Source: Bacteroidales bacterium
GTDB lineage: Bacteria > Bacillota > Clostridia > Lachnospirales > Lachnospiraceae
Length of the DNA stretch: 64,000 bases
Assembly: GCA_023664535.1 (NCBI GenBank)
Contig: JAMPFJ010000002.1
Span: 1-64,000 of the forward strand
Reading direction: 5' to 3'
Made by a program: the position numbers and the translations under genes. The notes beneath the pieces were generated by a model. The model did no database searches and had not been told where the DNA came from. It worked only from the letters and a program-made list of their open reading frames with translations. Below, piece after piece: positions 45,697-55,030 of this stretch (the stretch's first letter is position 1; each line of letters begins with the position of its first letter).

Positions 45697-46458
45697 TCAA
45701 TGAAACTCTATCATATAATCACGGTACCGCAGCGCACACATATTCCGCTGACACCGGTAATTCGTTCTCTCTTCAACGGCAATCGTCCGAAAAAAGGTTT
45801 TCCACAATTTTTCATATTCCATAGAATTGGCATGCTGCCATATCCGGTCAAGCGCCTCCCGCAGAAGCGGCGCCAGATACCACATTCCCCCCTTTTCATG
45901 AAACAATCCCATACCGTGTTCTTCATCCAGAATAACAAAATTCTCTTCCGGAAACCGGTCGGTAAAATGCTCTGCCAGCAGGGGAAGCACTTGATTTTTC
46001 GGACGAATCCGCGAAATCAGCACCCCTTCCTCCGATTCGCGGAACCGCACAAACTCTCTGAAAGAATGCGCTTCATTCCACACATTTCTCCTGAGCTCAA
46101 ACATTCTGCATACCACGTCCTCACCGTGCATTTTCACCACCGGGCTTCCAAAGCGGAACCCCAGCTTCAAAAAACGGTAAATCGTATCCATCTTATCCTC
46201 TTCATAAGACAGGGACGCTTTATACATCATCTCATAGGCTTCCCCTCCAAGCTTACTGCGCACGGAACGGGCTACCTTAACCGCCTTTTCCAAATCCGTC
46301 TGAACATACACATAATCCGCAAACAGCTGCATGGCATGATTCCGCTCTGCCTGCAGGGAAAGCCTCTCCTCGGGTATATGCGCCGCCCACGCATCATATA
46401 CTGCACTGAACACCCCGTCGGGCGTATCCTCGCATAAATATATCATCCGATTCTCCAT
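45697..46458 (-). CDS. TIGR03915-family putative DNA repair protein
   Basis: 253 aa. Matches the family that accompanies the TIGR03916 radical SAM protein, with the pattern MIYLCEDTPDGVFSAVYDAW at the N-terminus, RFGSPVVKMHGEDVV in the middle and the C-terminal YRCQRNMCALRY. AAGGAG lies 9 bases before the ATG. It follows the radical SAM gene by 18 bases, so the two are co-transcribed. In some species a uracil-DNA-glycosylase-type domain is linked to this family; none is visible here. Enzymatic role unknown. Confidence 0.88.
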   Translation of the reverse strand: MENRMIYLCEDTPDGVFSAVYDAWAAHIPEERLSLQAERNHAMQLFADYVYVQTDLEKAVKVARSVRSKLGGEAYEMMYKASLSYEEDKMDTIYRFLKLGFRFGSPVVKMHGEDVVCRMFELRRNVWNEAHSFREFVRFRESEEGVLISRIRPKNQVLPLLAEHFTDRFPEENFVILDEEHGMGLFHEKGGMWYLAPLLREALDRIWQHANSMEYEKLWKTFFRTIAVEERTNYRCQRNMCALRYRDYMIEFH

Positions 46459-46476
46459 ATTTTTCTTCTCCTTTGG

Positions 46477-48060
46477 TTAAACCGACACTTCTTTTCTGTC
46501 GTCAAACAGCGACAGCTGCCGGAAGGTAACGTTATAGTCCAATTCCCAGTTTTTCTTCCTGTCCATTTCCAAAATTCTCCTTGTAATGTAATCCTCATCT
46601 ACCTTTACCGGATACATCATTCTCCCGTTACAGGTAATAAAATAATGCGCCCGTTTTAACACCACGCCAATCCGTTTCAGATTGTCAAAATCCAGCCGGG
46701 TATTCTTTCTTGCCATCACAATGCGCCTTGCCGATTTCACACCTACTCCGGGAATACGCAAAAGCATCTGATAAGGTGCCCGGTTGATTTCTACCGGAAA
46801 ATATTCCAGATGCCGCAGTGCCCATTCGCACTTCGGGTCCAGATACACATTAAAATCGGGGCGTTCCTCCGTCAGTAATTCCCCCGCCTCAAAACCGTAA
46901 AACCGCAGCAGCCAGTCTGCCTGATACAGCCGGTGCTCCCGCAGAAGCGGCGGTTTGGTTTCTAAAGCCGGAAGCCTGCTGTCCGCATTGAGCGCCACAT
47001 AGGCTGAATAAAACACTCTCTTCAAATCAAACTGCTTATACAGCGCTTCCGCCACGGTAAGTACCTGATAATCGCTTTCCGGTGTTGCCCCTACAATCAT
47101 CTGGGTGCTCTGCCCGGCAGGAACAAAATTCTTCCCGGCTGTAGCGGGTAACAGAACAGAGCTCTCATTCCGGACTTCGGCAAGCTCCGGTGCGCTGTCC
47201 GCATACAGCAGCATATCCTTCTTATCCTCTCCGGATTTCACTTCACCAAGCCCCCAGCCGTCCCGTCTCAATTCATCCACTGAGCCTGCTTCTCCCTTTA
47301 CCGGAAGCCCCTCCTTTACCGGCATCTTTTTCTCATTTCCTCCGCCCGGCGTCTTTTCCCCAATTCTCCCGTCCAGTGTCTTTTTTCCAATTCTCCTGTC
47401 ACTGCGCTTCTCTACACCGATTTTCAGGATTCCGCCTCTTTGTCCTTCCCCAATTCCCTGCTGTATCTGCCGCAGGGGCGATAAAATCATCTTCCTGGTT
47501 TTATTCGGCGCCAGCTCTTTCAGCCCTGCCGCAGTAGGCAGCTCCAGATTCGTACTCATTCTGTCCGCCAGAAATCCCACCATTCCAATAATCTGCGGGT
47601 CTGCTCCCGGTATTGCCTTGACGTGGATGTACCCGTTAAAATGATGCACTTCCCGCAGCAGGCGCAGGGCAACATAAATCTCCTCCATGGTCTGCGTCGG
47701 ATTCTTACGGATACCGGAACTTAAAAAAAGCCCCTCAATATAATTACGCCGATAAAACTGCATCGTCAATTCACACACCTCTTCCGGTGTAAAAGCAGTT
47801 CTAAGCGTATCATTGGAGCTTCTGTTAATACAATATGCACAGTCATAAATACACGCATTGGTATACAAAATCTTTAACAGGGAAATGCATCTGCCATCTG
47901 CCGCAAAGCTGTGGCAGATACCGCAGGCTGCCGTATTCCCCATCCCGCCGGGCTTCCCCTTACGGTCAACCCCGCTGGAGGTACAGGCGACATCATACTT
48001 CGCCGCATCAGATAAAATCGTAAGTTTCTCCTCCAAAGACAAATCTTCTATAACGGTCAT
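46477..48060 (-). CDS. Radical SAM DNA modification/repair protein (TIGR03916), with insertion
   Basis: 527 aa. The radical SAM cluster motif CxxxCxxC is C70-IYD-C74-AY-C77. A helix-hairpin-helix DNA-binding element lies near the C-terminus (RIPGVGVKSARRIVMARK), supporting action on DNA. Between the SAM barrel (about 60-203) and FVPAGQSTQMIVGATPESD is an insertion of about 105 residues (204-309), low in complexity and rich in Gly, Lys and Glu, where relatives have a short linker. First gene of the repair operon; two palindromic SOS-like boxes lie just past its -10. The AdoMet chemistry is unknown. Confidence 0.93.
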   Translation of the reverse strand: MTVIEDLSLEEKLTILSDAAKYDVACTSSGVDRKGKPGGMGNTAACGICHSFAADGRCISLLKILYTNACIYDCAYCINRSSNDTLRTAFTPEEVCELTMQFYRRNYIEGLFLSSGIRKNPTQTMEEIYVALRLLREVHHFNGYIHVKAIPGADPQIIGMVGFLADRMSTNLELPTAAGLKELAPNKTRKMILSPLRQIQQGIGEGQRGGILKIGVEKRSDRRIGKKTLDGRIGEKTPGGGNEKKMPVKEGLPVKGEAGSVDELRRDGWGLGEVKSGEDKKDMLLYADSAPELAEVRNESSVLLPATAGKNFVPAGQSTQMIVGATPESDYQVLTVAEALYKQFDLKRVFYSAYVALNADSRLPALETKPPLLREHRLYQADWLLRFYGFEAGELLTEERPDFNVYLDPKCEWALRHLEYFPVEINRAPYQMLLRIPGVGVKSARRIVMARKNTRLDFDNLKRIGVVLKRAHYFITCNGRMMYPVKVDEDYITRRILEMDRKKNWELDYNVTFRQLSLFDDRKEVSV

Positions 48061-48082
48061 CGCTTTCTCCCTTCCCAGTTCA

Positions 48083-48108
48083 GAACATCAGTTCTCGAAT
48101 ATATGTTC
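48083..48108. promoter_or_regulatory. Two adjacent LexA-like operators
   Basis: Read on the plus strand: a perfect dyad GAAC-ATCA-GTTC (48083-48094), then GAATATATGTTC (48097-48108), one base from the GAAC-N4-GTTC form of Gram-positive SOS boxes. Centres are 14 bases apart. They lie immediately past the -10 of the radical SAM operon, so a bound repressor would block initiation. Confidence 0.65.
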
Positions 48109-48109
48109 T

Positions 48110-48138
48110 ATTATATCAGTCCTCACCCGGGAATGCAA
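48110..48138 (-). promoter_or_regulatory. Promoter of the TIGR03916-TIGR03915 operon
   Basis: On the minus strand TTGCAT (48133-48138), 17 bp, TATAAT (48110-48115), directly followed by the LexA-like boxes. Confidence 0.75.
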
Positions 48139-48168
48139 GCATGAATTTTGCGAAAACCTAACCGGTTC

Positions 48169-48702
48169 TTAAAATCCGAACTCTTCATAGTCTTCGGGAG
48201 TATAGCGGTGGTAAATCACATGCCCTCCCTCCGCTTTAACGCAGTAGCGGAAGCCGTCGGGAATGCCGTTCTCAAAGTAAACCAGATAATCAAATTCCTC
48301 ATTTTTTCCCTGTTCCACATGGACGTCATCCGAATACCGGTAAAATAGTGCCAGAACCTCGTCAACGGTACATCCATACCGTTCCACCGTCCGGATAAGC
48401 TCCGCCAGAAATCCGTTTTTATCCAGATGGCGGTGGATATATTCCGCTCCCTGCGGCGGTACCGCTATACAGAACCGTTCTCCCTCGTTGGAAACCATAA
48501 TCTCTCCAAAACGTGCCCTTACAACTCTTCCGAACTCCTGTAAGCATTTTTTCATTTCCTCTATTCCGCCCTCCGTCTCCAAAAACCGGTTTAACGAGGA
48601 CAGCGGATAATACAATCTTACCGTCTCTTTTAAAAACCCCAGCTTCAGCTGCTGTTCTTCTATCATCTCTGTAATATTTTTCTCCAGTTTACCATAATTC
48701 AT
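48169..48702 (-). CDS. DUF3877 family protein
   Basis: 177 aa, soluble. Fits the DUF3877 family of Lachnospiraceae: Tyr-rich start (MNYGKLEKNITEMIEEQQLK), a middle with FCIAVPPQGAEYIHRHL, and an acidic end (YTPEDYEEFGF). No catalytic motif recognised. It lies 49 bases past cardiolipin synthase on the same strand and may share its transcript. Function unknown. Confidence 0.8.
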   Translation of the reverse strand: MNYGKLEKNITEMIEEQQLKLGFLKETVRLYYPLSSLNRFLETEGGIEEMKKCLQEFGRVVRARFGEIMVSNEGERFCIAVPPQGAEYIHRHLDKNGFLAELIRTVERYGCTVDEVLALFYRYSDDVHVEQGKNEEFDYLVYFENGIPDGFRYCVKAEGGHVIYHRYTPEDYEEFGF

Positions 48703-48751
48703 CTTTTTTCTCCTGTCATCGCCTGTCTGCGTCAGTGTCCGCCTTAGCCGG

Positions 48752-50326
48752 CTACAGCAGCGGCGCCAGTACCTTTGCCAGATAGCCCAGCAGCACCAGC
48801 CGCTTATTCTCTTTTATCACTGTCTCGCCGGTTACTTCCTTACATTTTGCCAGCGTCTGTTGAAAATCCTCTTCAATCGCCGGAATACACTCCGTATGGT
48901 ACATATACGTCGCACATTCAAAATGATGGTAAAGGCTGCGGTAATCCAGATTAATGGTGCCCACCACCGCCTTAACCGCATCGCTCACAAATACCTTTGC
49001 GTGAACAAATCCCGGCGTGTACTCATATATTTTTACTCCCGATTTCAACAGCGCTCCATAGTGTGTTTTTGCCAGGGCATACGGGATTTTCTTATCCGGA
49101 ACCCCCGGCAGGATAATTTTTACGTCAACCCCCCGCTCTGCGGCAAACCGGATTGCCGCCTGCATTTCCCCGTCCAGAATCAGATACGGCGTCATGATAT
49201 GCACATACCGGTTCGCCTGATTCAGTATATCCATATATACCCGCTCTCCCACCTTGTCATTGTCCAGCGGACAATCCCCAAAGGGGAACACATATCCTGC
49301 CGCTTTCCGTTCACCAACATTCGGACAACACAGATATTTTTCAAATTCCGGCGTTTTTTCGTCAAGGTTCCACATCTGCAAAAACATTAGCGTGAAGCTG
49401 ACAGCCGCTTCCCCTTTCAGCATAACCGCAGTATCCTTCCAATGCCCGTGCTTCTCTATCCGGTTAATGTACTCGTCTGCCAGGTTCACGCCGCCGTTAA
49501 ATGCCGTATGCCCGTCAATAACCAGAATTTTACGGTGGTCCCGGTAATTATAATGCGTCGATACAAAGGGTGTCAGCGGAGCAAACATTTTACACTGTAT
49601 ACCCAGCTTTCCCAGCCTTTTCGGATAATCATGGGGCAGCGTGGAAAATTCGCAGGTGCCGTCATAAAGTATCCTGACCTCTACGCCCTCTGCTGCTTTT
49701 CTTGCCAGTATCTCCAGTATTCTCCCCCACATTGCTCCTTCTGCCACAATAAAATATTCCAGAAAAATAAACTGCTTTGCCTGCTCCAATTCCGCCAGCA
49801 AGGCTTCAAACTTATCCTCCCCCAGAGGAAAATAAGTTACCTCAGTATTCCGGTAAACCGGATAGCAGCCGGTTCTGCCTATATAGTGAACCAGCGCCGC
49901 ACTTTCCGGATTTTCCCTTTTCAGTTCCTGCAAAACCTCCTGCGACTGCGGAATACTTTCTTTTGTCTCCGCAATTACCTGCTGAAGCCTCTCCTTAATG
50001 GTTCGATGCCCGACATCTGTTTTGGTATAGAGTAAGAATATCGTGCCGAATACGGGAAACAGCGTAATTACCATCAGCCAGGTAAGCTTGACATCAGCGT
50101 CATAATCACAGTTAAACAGATAAATTACCATAATAATGATAAAGGCAACTGTTCCACCGACAATATGGGGCAAAAACTCGCTGAACCGGAAAAAAATGCC
50201 TAACAGAAAAAAGATTTGTAAAAGAAACAGCACCAGAATCAGACCAAGACGGCTGAATACAATACTGGCCAGACCCTTCTTTCCCTTTTTCAGCAGATAC
50301 ATTCCTTTACTTTCTCCGTTTTCCAT
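48752..50326 (-). CDS. cls: Cardiolipin synthase (phospholipase D family)
   Basis: Joins phosphatidylglycerol molecules into cardiolipin in the membrane. 524 aa. Two N-terminal membrane helices (about 22-65), then two PLD domains with the HKD motifs HRKILVIDG (first) and HAKVFVSDAV (second), each followed by the expected NGGVN and GTINLDYRS. AGGAGG lies 8 bases before the ATG. It is divergent from a small membrane protein gene; the shared gap holds a LexA-like element. Confidence 0.95.
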   Translation of the reverse strand: MENGESKGMYLLKKGKKGLASIVFSRLGLILVLFLLQIFFLLGIFFRFSEFLPHIVGGTVAFIIIMVIYLFNCDYDADVKLTWLMVITLFPVFGTIFLLYTKTDVGHRTIKERLQQVIAETKESIPQSQEVLQELKRENPESAALVHYIGRTGCYPVYRNTEVTYFPLGEDKFEALLAELEQAKQFIFLEYFIVAEGAMWGRILEILARKAAEGVEVRILYDGTCEFSTLPHDYPKRLGKLGIQCKMFAPLTPFVSTHYNYRDHRKILVIDGHTAFNGGVNLADEYINRIEKHGHWKDTAVMLKGEAAVSFTLMFLQMWNLDEKTPEFEKYLCCPNVGERKAAGYVFPFGDCPLDNDKVGERVYMDILNQANRYVHIMTPYLILDGEMQAAIRFAAERGVDVKIILPGVPDKKIPYALAKTHYGALLKSGVKIYEYTPGFVHAKVFVSDAVKAVVGTINLDYRSLYHHFECATYMYHTECIPAIEEDFQQTLAKCKEVTGETVIKENKRLVLLGYLAKVLAPLL

Positions 50327-50412
50327 AAAACATTCCTCCTAAGTACTCTCTTAAGTCCGTAACTTCCTCTTTTCTTACTGACATTCTTTTTCATTTCAGA
50401 AATGTAAAAAAA

Positions 50413-50435
50413 CGAAAATATGTTCTAGTAAGAAC
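50413..50435. promoter_or_regulatory. LexA-like element and overlapping dyad
   Basis: CGAAAATATGTTC (50413-50425), one base from GAAC-N4-GTTC, overlaps a perfect dyad GTTCT-AGTA-AGAAC (50422-50435). It shares CGAAnATATGTTCTA with the repair-operon boxes at 48096-48110. It covers the -35 region of the small membrane protein gene (TATACT at 50449-50454), divergent from cls. Confidence 0.5.
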
Positions 50436-50517
50436 AGAAACTTTATGTTATACTATAAGCAGCAGGTAAATCATGTGCTTTATCCTGTCAATATCTGCCT
50501 GTAAAAGAGGTGTACGG

Positions 50518-50748
50518 ATGAAATTTTTATTGTTTTTCATTATCGTGATGGCTTTCATTATGTTAACTATATATTTTATTGCTCTGATAACCCAAAGCAG
50601 CAAACTGCTTATTCTGTTCAGAATAACCATGCTTGTTGTGATTGGACTGCTGTTTATTTCATGGATTGTCAGTATTATTCTTAAACAGCCCTTTCATCTG
50701 CTGCTGGGGTTAGCCGTGATATTTATTTTCCTGTATGTATTTTCCTGA
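50518..50748 (+). CDS. Small two- to three-helix membrane protein
   Basis: 76 aa from the ATG at 50518, with AGAGG 7 bases upstream; the longer frame from 50473 lacks a site. Almost entirely hydrophobic, with three segments: FLLFFIIVMAFIMLTIYFIAL, MLVVIGLLFISWIVSIIL and HLLLGLAVIFIFLYVF. Lys and Gln residues separate them. The last 26 bases overlap the 3' end of the convergent HAD gene. Not recognised as a known family. The SOS-like box in its promoter recalls small stress-induced membrane proteins, but that is inference. Confidence 0.62.
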   Translation: MKFLLFFIIVMAFIMLTIYFIALITQSSKLLILFRITMLVVIGLLFISWIVSIILKQPFHLLLGLAVIFIFLYVFS

Positions 50749-51403
50749 TTTCTGCAAGAACAATATCAGCCGCCTCCTTTGGATAGTCAATAATGATTTT
50801 TGCCCCCTGCTTTAGCAGAAACTCTTTCTCTCGAAAGCCCCAGCTCACGATAATGCTGTCTATGCCGGCATTTTCCGCCGTGGCAATATCCACCTCGGAA
50901 TCTCCGATGTAAACCGCCTTCCCCGCTTCCACATCCAACTGTCTTAACACTTCATTTACCGAATCCGGCGCAGGCTTTTTTAAAATCCCGCTCCGCTCCC
51001 CCACTGCAAAATCAAAGCATCCGTCAAAATACTGCCTGCACAGCTCTTTTACTGCGGCATCCGCCTTATTGGACACTACCGCCGTTTTACATCCCGCTTT
51101 CCGGAGGGTGTTTAACAGCTCTGGTATCCCGTCGTAAGCCTTTGTCTTGTCTGCGCAATGCTCCTGATAATATTCCATAAATTTTCCATACATTTCCTCC
51201 AGCGTATCAACGGATATTCCCTCAGGAACTGCCCGCTCTACCAGCTTCCGGATTCCGTTTCCCACAAACCGTCGGATTTCCTCAACGGAATGCTCCGGAT
51301 AACCGAATTTTCTTAATACCGTATTCATTGCATCCGCCAAATCCTCCAGCGTATCCAGAATCGTTCCGTCCATATCAAATATCACCAGTTCATATTTCAT
51401 CAT
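50723..51403 (-). CDS. HAD-family phosphatase (phosphoglycolate phosphatase-like)
   Basis: 226 aa. Haloacid dehalogenase fold, with motif I FDMDGTILDT, motif II VVSNK, and motif IV GDSEVDIATAENAG. The cap domain type (Gph/PpaX-like) suggests a small phosphate ester or pyrophosphate-linked substrate; the exact one cannot be set from sequence. It overlaps the stop of the DUF3793 gene by TAATG, so the two are coupled. Confidence 0.92.
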   Translation of the reverse strand: MMKYELVIFDMDGTILDTLEDLADAMNTVLRKFGYPEHSVEEIRRFVGNGIRKLVERAVPEGISVDTLEEMYGKFMEYYQEHCADKTKAYDGIPELLNTLRKAGCKTAVVSNKADAAVKELCRQYFDGCFDFAVGERSGILKKPAPDSVNEVLRQLDVEAGKAVYIGDSEVDIATAENAGIDSIIVSWGFREKEFLLKQGAKIIIDYPKEAADIVLAEIRKIHTGK

Positions 51404-52002
51404 TATCGCTCCGTTTCTCTAATGTATATCTCGTCTATTCTTCTGCCGGAAATAACCTCCGCCACTGTACGTTCCCTCTCTTCGTCATATCGTTTGAACT
51501 TTTCCGCCGTCCTTTTCCCGTCGCCATATACCTTCCAGTATCCGGATAAAATAAAATTTTTTCCGGCGTTCTCCACAAAACCCTTTACATCCACTAACGG
51601 ATATTCTAGAAATATACCGATTTCATGGGGAAATTCCGTCCTCCCGGCATAATAGGAAAACATCCGGTTCTCCAGATGAGCAAGCATCGCCGGAAAGTCA
51701 TCCTGCCGGTATCCGAATCCGCTTAAAAACAACCGGTTCTCCCCATTACCTAAATACCGTTTAAGCTCCTTTTCCCGGTAGAGATATAAAATCCCCTTGT
51801 CTTCCTTCATCCGGAAAAAGCGGCTGGATATGCCTGTATGTTCAAGCAGGCTTTTCATTCCCGGACAGTCTGCTTCCGCCACCGTCAGCATATTAGCGGC
51901 TTTAATCCCCTTTAACACCGGAGAACAATGAATCGCCAGTAAAAGCGCCATTCTTGTTTCCTCACCGGCCGTTCTCCATTTTCTTATTTCCTCTGCCAAC
52001 AT
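51403..52002 (-). CDS. DUF3793 family protein
   Basis: About 199 aa from the ATG at 52002 (a TTG at 52008 is also possible). Family pattern visible: IHCSPVLKGIKAANMLTV near the N-terminus, FLSGFGYRQDDFPAML, and HEIGIFLEYPLVDVKGFVEN followed by GYWKVYGD at the C-terminus. Soluble, function unknown; some relatives lie near metal or flavodoxin genes, which is not seen here. Translationally coupled with the HAD phosphatase. Confidence 0.85.
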   Translation of the reverse strand: MLAEEIRKWRTAGEETRMALLLAIHCSPVLKGIKAANMLTVAEADCPGMKSLLEHTGISSRFFRMKEDKGILYLYREKELKRYLGNGENRLFLSGFGYRQDDFPAMLAHLENRMFSYYAGRTEFPHEIGIFLEYPLVDVKGFVENAGKNFILSGYWKVYGDGKRTAEKFKRYDEERERTVAEVISGRRIDEIYIRETER

Positions 52003-52084
52003 CCTCAATCACCACACATCTGTTTTTATTAGTGTTTCCGGATATCGCCAGATTATTTATCCCTATAGCATCTGCCAAGTCCCT

Positions 52085-52681
52085 TTACCAGTGGTATTCC
52101 ACAATATGCTCAAGCTCTTTTCTCGGTCTTGCCTCCGGCGACTCGTCGGCATAGCCTAATGCCACTCCGCCCACAAGCTGCCCCTCCGTCCCCATATAAT
52201 GGGTAAGCTCCGGATAGGCATAACAGGTATTGGCAATCCACAAGGTTCCCACCCCAAGCTCCTGCGCCTTAAGCAGCATATTCTCTATCGCTGCTCCGAT
52301 AGAAAGGGTGTCCGTCAGCTCAGTAAAGCGCTCGTCTGCGGTAAGTGTGCAGAACGGACTTTTCCCGCAAGGATTTTCCACCATAATGATTAACGGAGCT
52401 GTCTCCATAATCCGGAGCGTATTTAACGCATCCAAAAGCCCTGCCCTGGACTCCTTAAGCAGCACCTCCCCTTTCTGTTCCCGTTCAATTCCGGCTTTCA
52501 TCGCCGCCAGCAGTTCTTCCTTTTCCCTGCCGCCATAAACAAGAAACCTCCACGGCTGTCTATTTTTCCCCGACGGCGCTGCCCGCCCCGCCTCCAATAT
52601 CCGGTTCACCGTTTCCGGAGACACCCCGTCATTTCTATATTTTCTAATGCTCCTGCGCGCAAATATCTCTTCTGTACTCAT
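52085..52681 (-). CDS. Nitroreductase family protein
   Basis: FMN-dependent NAD(P)H oxidoreductase fold. 198 aa from the ATG at 52681 (GGAGG 6 bases upstream); the open frame extends upstream through the promoter and is not used. FMN-binding motifs RRSIRKY and APSGKNRQPW at the N-terminus, IGAAIENMLLKAQELGVGTLW in the middle, and GYADESPEARPRKELEHI at the end. Substrate unknown. It has its own promoter, so it is separate from enolase upstream. Confidence 0.93.
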   Translation of the reverse strand: MSTEEIFARRSIRKYRNDGVSPETVNRILEAGRAAPSGKNRQPWRFLVYGGREKEELLAAMKAGIEREQKGEVLLKESRAGLLDALNTLRIMETAPLIIMVENPCGKSPFCTLTADERFTELTDTLSIGAAIENMLLKAQELGVGTLWIANTCYAYPELTHYMGTEGQLVGGVALGYADESPEARPRKELEHIVEYHW

Positions 52682-52711
52682 CGTTTTCCTCCCAAAAGCC
52701 TTATGCCACCC

Positions 52712-52740
52712 AGTATACCACCAAATGAAAGCATACACAA
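52712..52740 (-). promoter_or_regulatory. Promoter of the nitroreductase gene
   Basis: On the minus strand TTGTGT (52735-52740), 17 bp, extended -10 TGGTATACT (core 52712-52717), between the enolase stop and the nitroreductase start. Confidence 0.62.
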
Positions 52741-52750
52741 GACACGCTGT

Positions 52751-54073
<1,323 letters not shown>

Positions 54074-54082
54074 TCAGGTATC

Positions 54083-54129
54083 TGCAAAAAGAAAACAGGA
54101 GTGAAATTTCTCCTGCTTTCACCCCTGTT
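54083..54129 (-). terminator. Terminator of the surface-protein operon
   Basis: On the minus strand AACAGGGGTGAAA/TTTCACTCCTGTT (13 bp, one G-U; 54094-54129) with a 10-base loop, then TTCTTTTT, 49 bases past the stop at 54178. Confidence 0.88.
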
Positions 54130-54177
54130 ATCTTATCCCATTTCTTTAAAATTATTCCGGTTTTTCCAATCAAACCT

Positions 54178-55020
54178 TTATTTCTTAAGCTTTACCTTCT
54201 TCACCCCGGACCACTTGCTCCGATATGTTTTCCCCTTATATTTTTTCACTCCCCTCACTCTGAAATAATAGGTCTTTCCCGGCTTCAGTTTCTTTATTGT
54301 CAGTACTCGCTTATAATCTTCCCGCTTTGTCTTTATCGTCTTTGTCCGTGCTTTTTTTAATGCACGGTTGTCGGCATATTGTATCTGATAGATTTTCACC
54401 TTATAACCGATGAGTACCGTCAGCTTTACCGCTGTCCCCTTTCCCCTCTTTATCTCCCACAGCCGCATTCTCTCTTTCTGCATACTTTCACAGTCCTTAA
54501 GCTCCTGCGGATACGGCTTCGGGGTCGGCAGGGACGGCAGCGGGTCCGGATGCTGGGGTGCCGGCGGTAACGGCGGTTCTTCATAAGCCCAGTTCGCATA
54601 TATGGAAGTATCCTCATAAAAAACCGTATCGTCAGTGATAACCTCATCTCCCTCCGGGTCAGTGCTCCAGGAAACAAATACCATATTTTTCCCCTCTGTC
54701 TCCTTATCCAGCACCGGAACCCACAGCTTGATGCTGCTTCCTTTTTTTATCTTCATGGTTTTGGTGATGACAAGAAATGTTCCTTCATATACGGTAATTG
54801 TAATCATGTCCTCCTCATCCTCTGTGCCCTCTCCCTCATCTGGATTGTCCTTTCCTTCTTCCGTGGTCTTTTCTCCGTTATCTTCACCGGAATTTTCCGT
54901 CTCTTCGGTAACTTCTCCGCCGTTTTCCTCTACTGTCTGCGCTCTGGCGGGAATCCCGGCAAGGCAGGACAGGCACAGCAGTCCGCAAAACAGGCAGTAG
55001 ATGATTTGTTTTCCCTTCAT
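54178..55020 (-). CDS. Secreted protein with InlB-type repeat and fibronectin-III-like C-terminus
   Basis: 280 aa. Signal peptide (CLFCGLLCLSCLAGIPARAQ, cleaved after ARA), a very acidic Glu/Gly segment (30-75), a beta-rich part with YEGTFLVITKTMKIKKGSSIKLW and a Listeria-Bacteroides-like repeat (VSWSTDPEGDEVITDDTVFY), a Pro-rich linker, then a C-terminal FnIII-like domain with KPGKTYYFRVR and the ending WSGVKKVKLKK. No sorting signal. The C-terminus is paralogous to that of the 1184-aa gene 10 bases upstream, with which it forms an operon. Confidence 0.82.
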   Translation of the reverse strand: MKGKQIIYCLFCGLLCLSCLAGIPARAQTVEENGGEVTEETENSGEDNGEKTTEEGKDNPDEGEGTEDEEDMITITVYEGTFLVITKTMKIKKGSSIKLWVPVLDKETEGKNMVFVSWSTDPEGDEVITDDTVFYEDTSIYANWAYEEPPLPPAPQHPDPLPSLPTPKPYPQELKDCESMQKERMRLWEIKRGKGTAVKLTVLIGYKVKIYQIQYADNRALKKARTKTIKTKREDYKRVLTIKKLKPGKTYYFRVRGVKKYKGKTYRSKWSGVKKVKLKK

Positions 55021-55030
55021 GGCAATCCTC

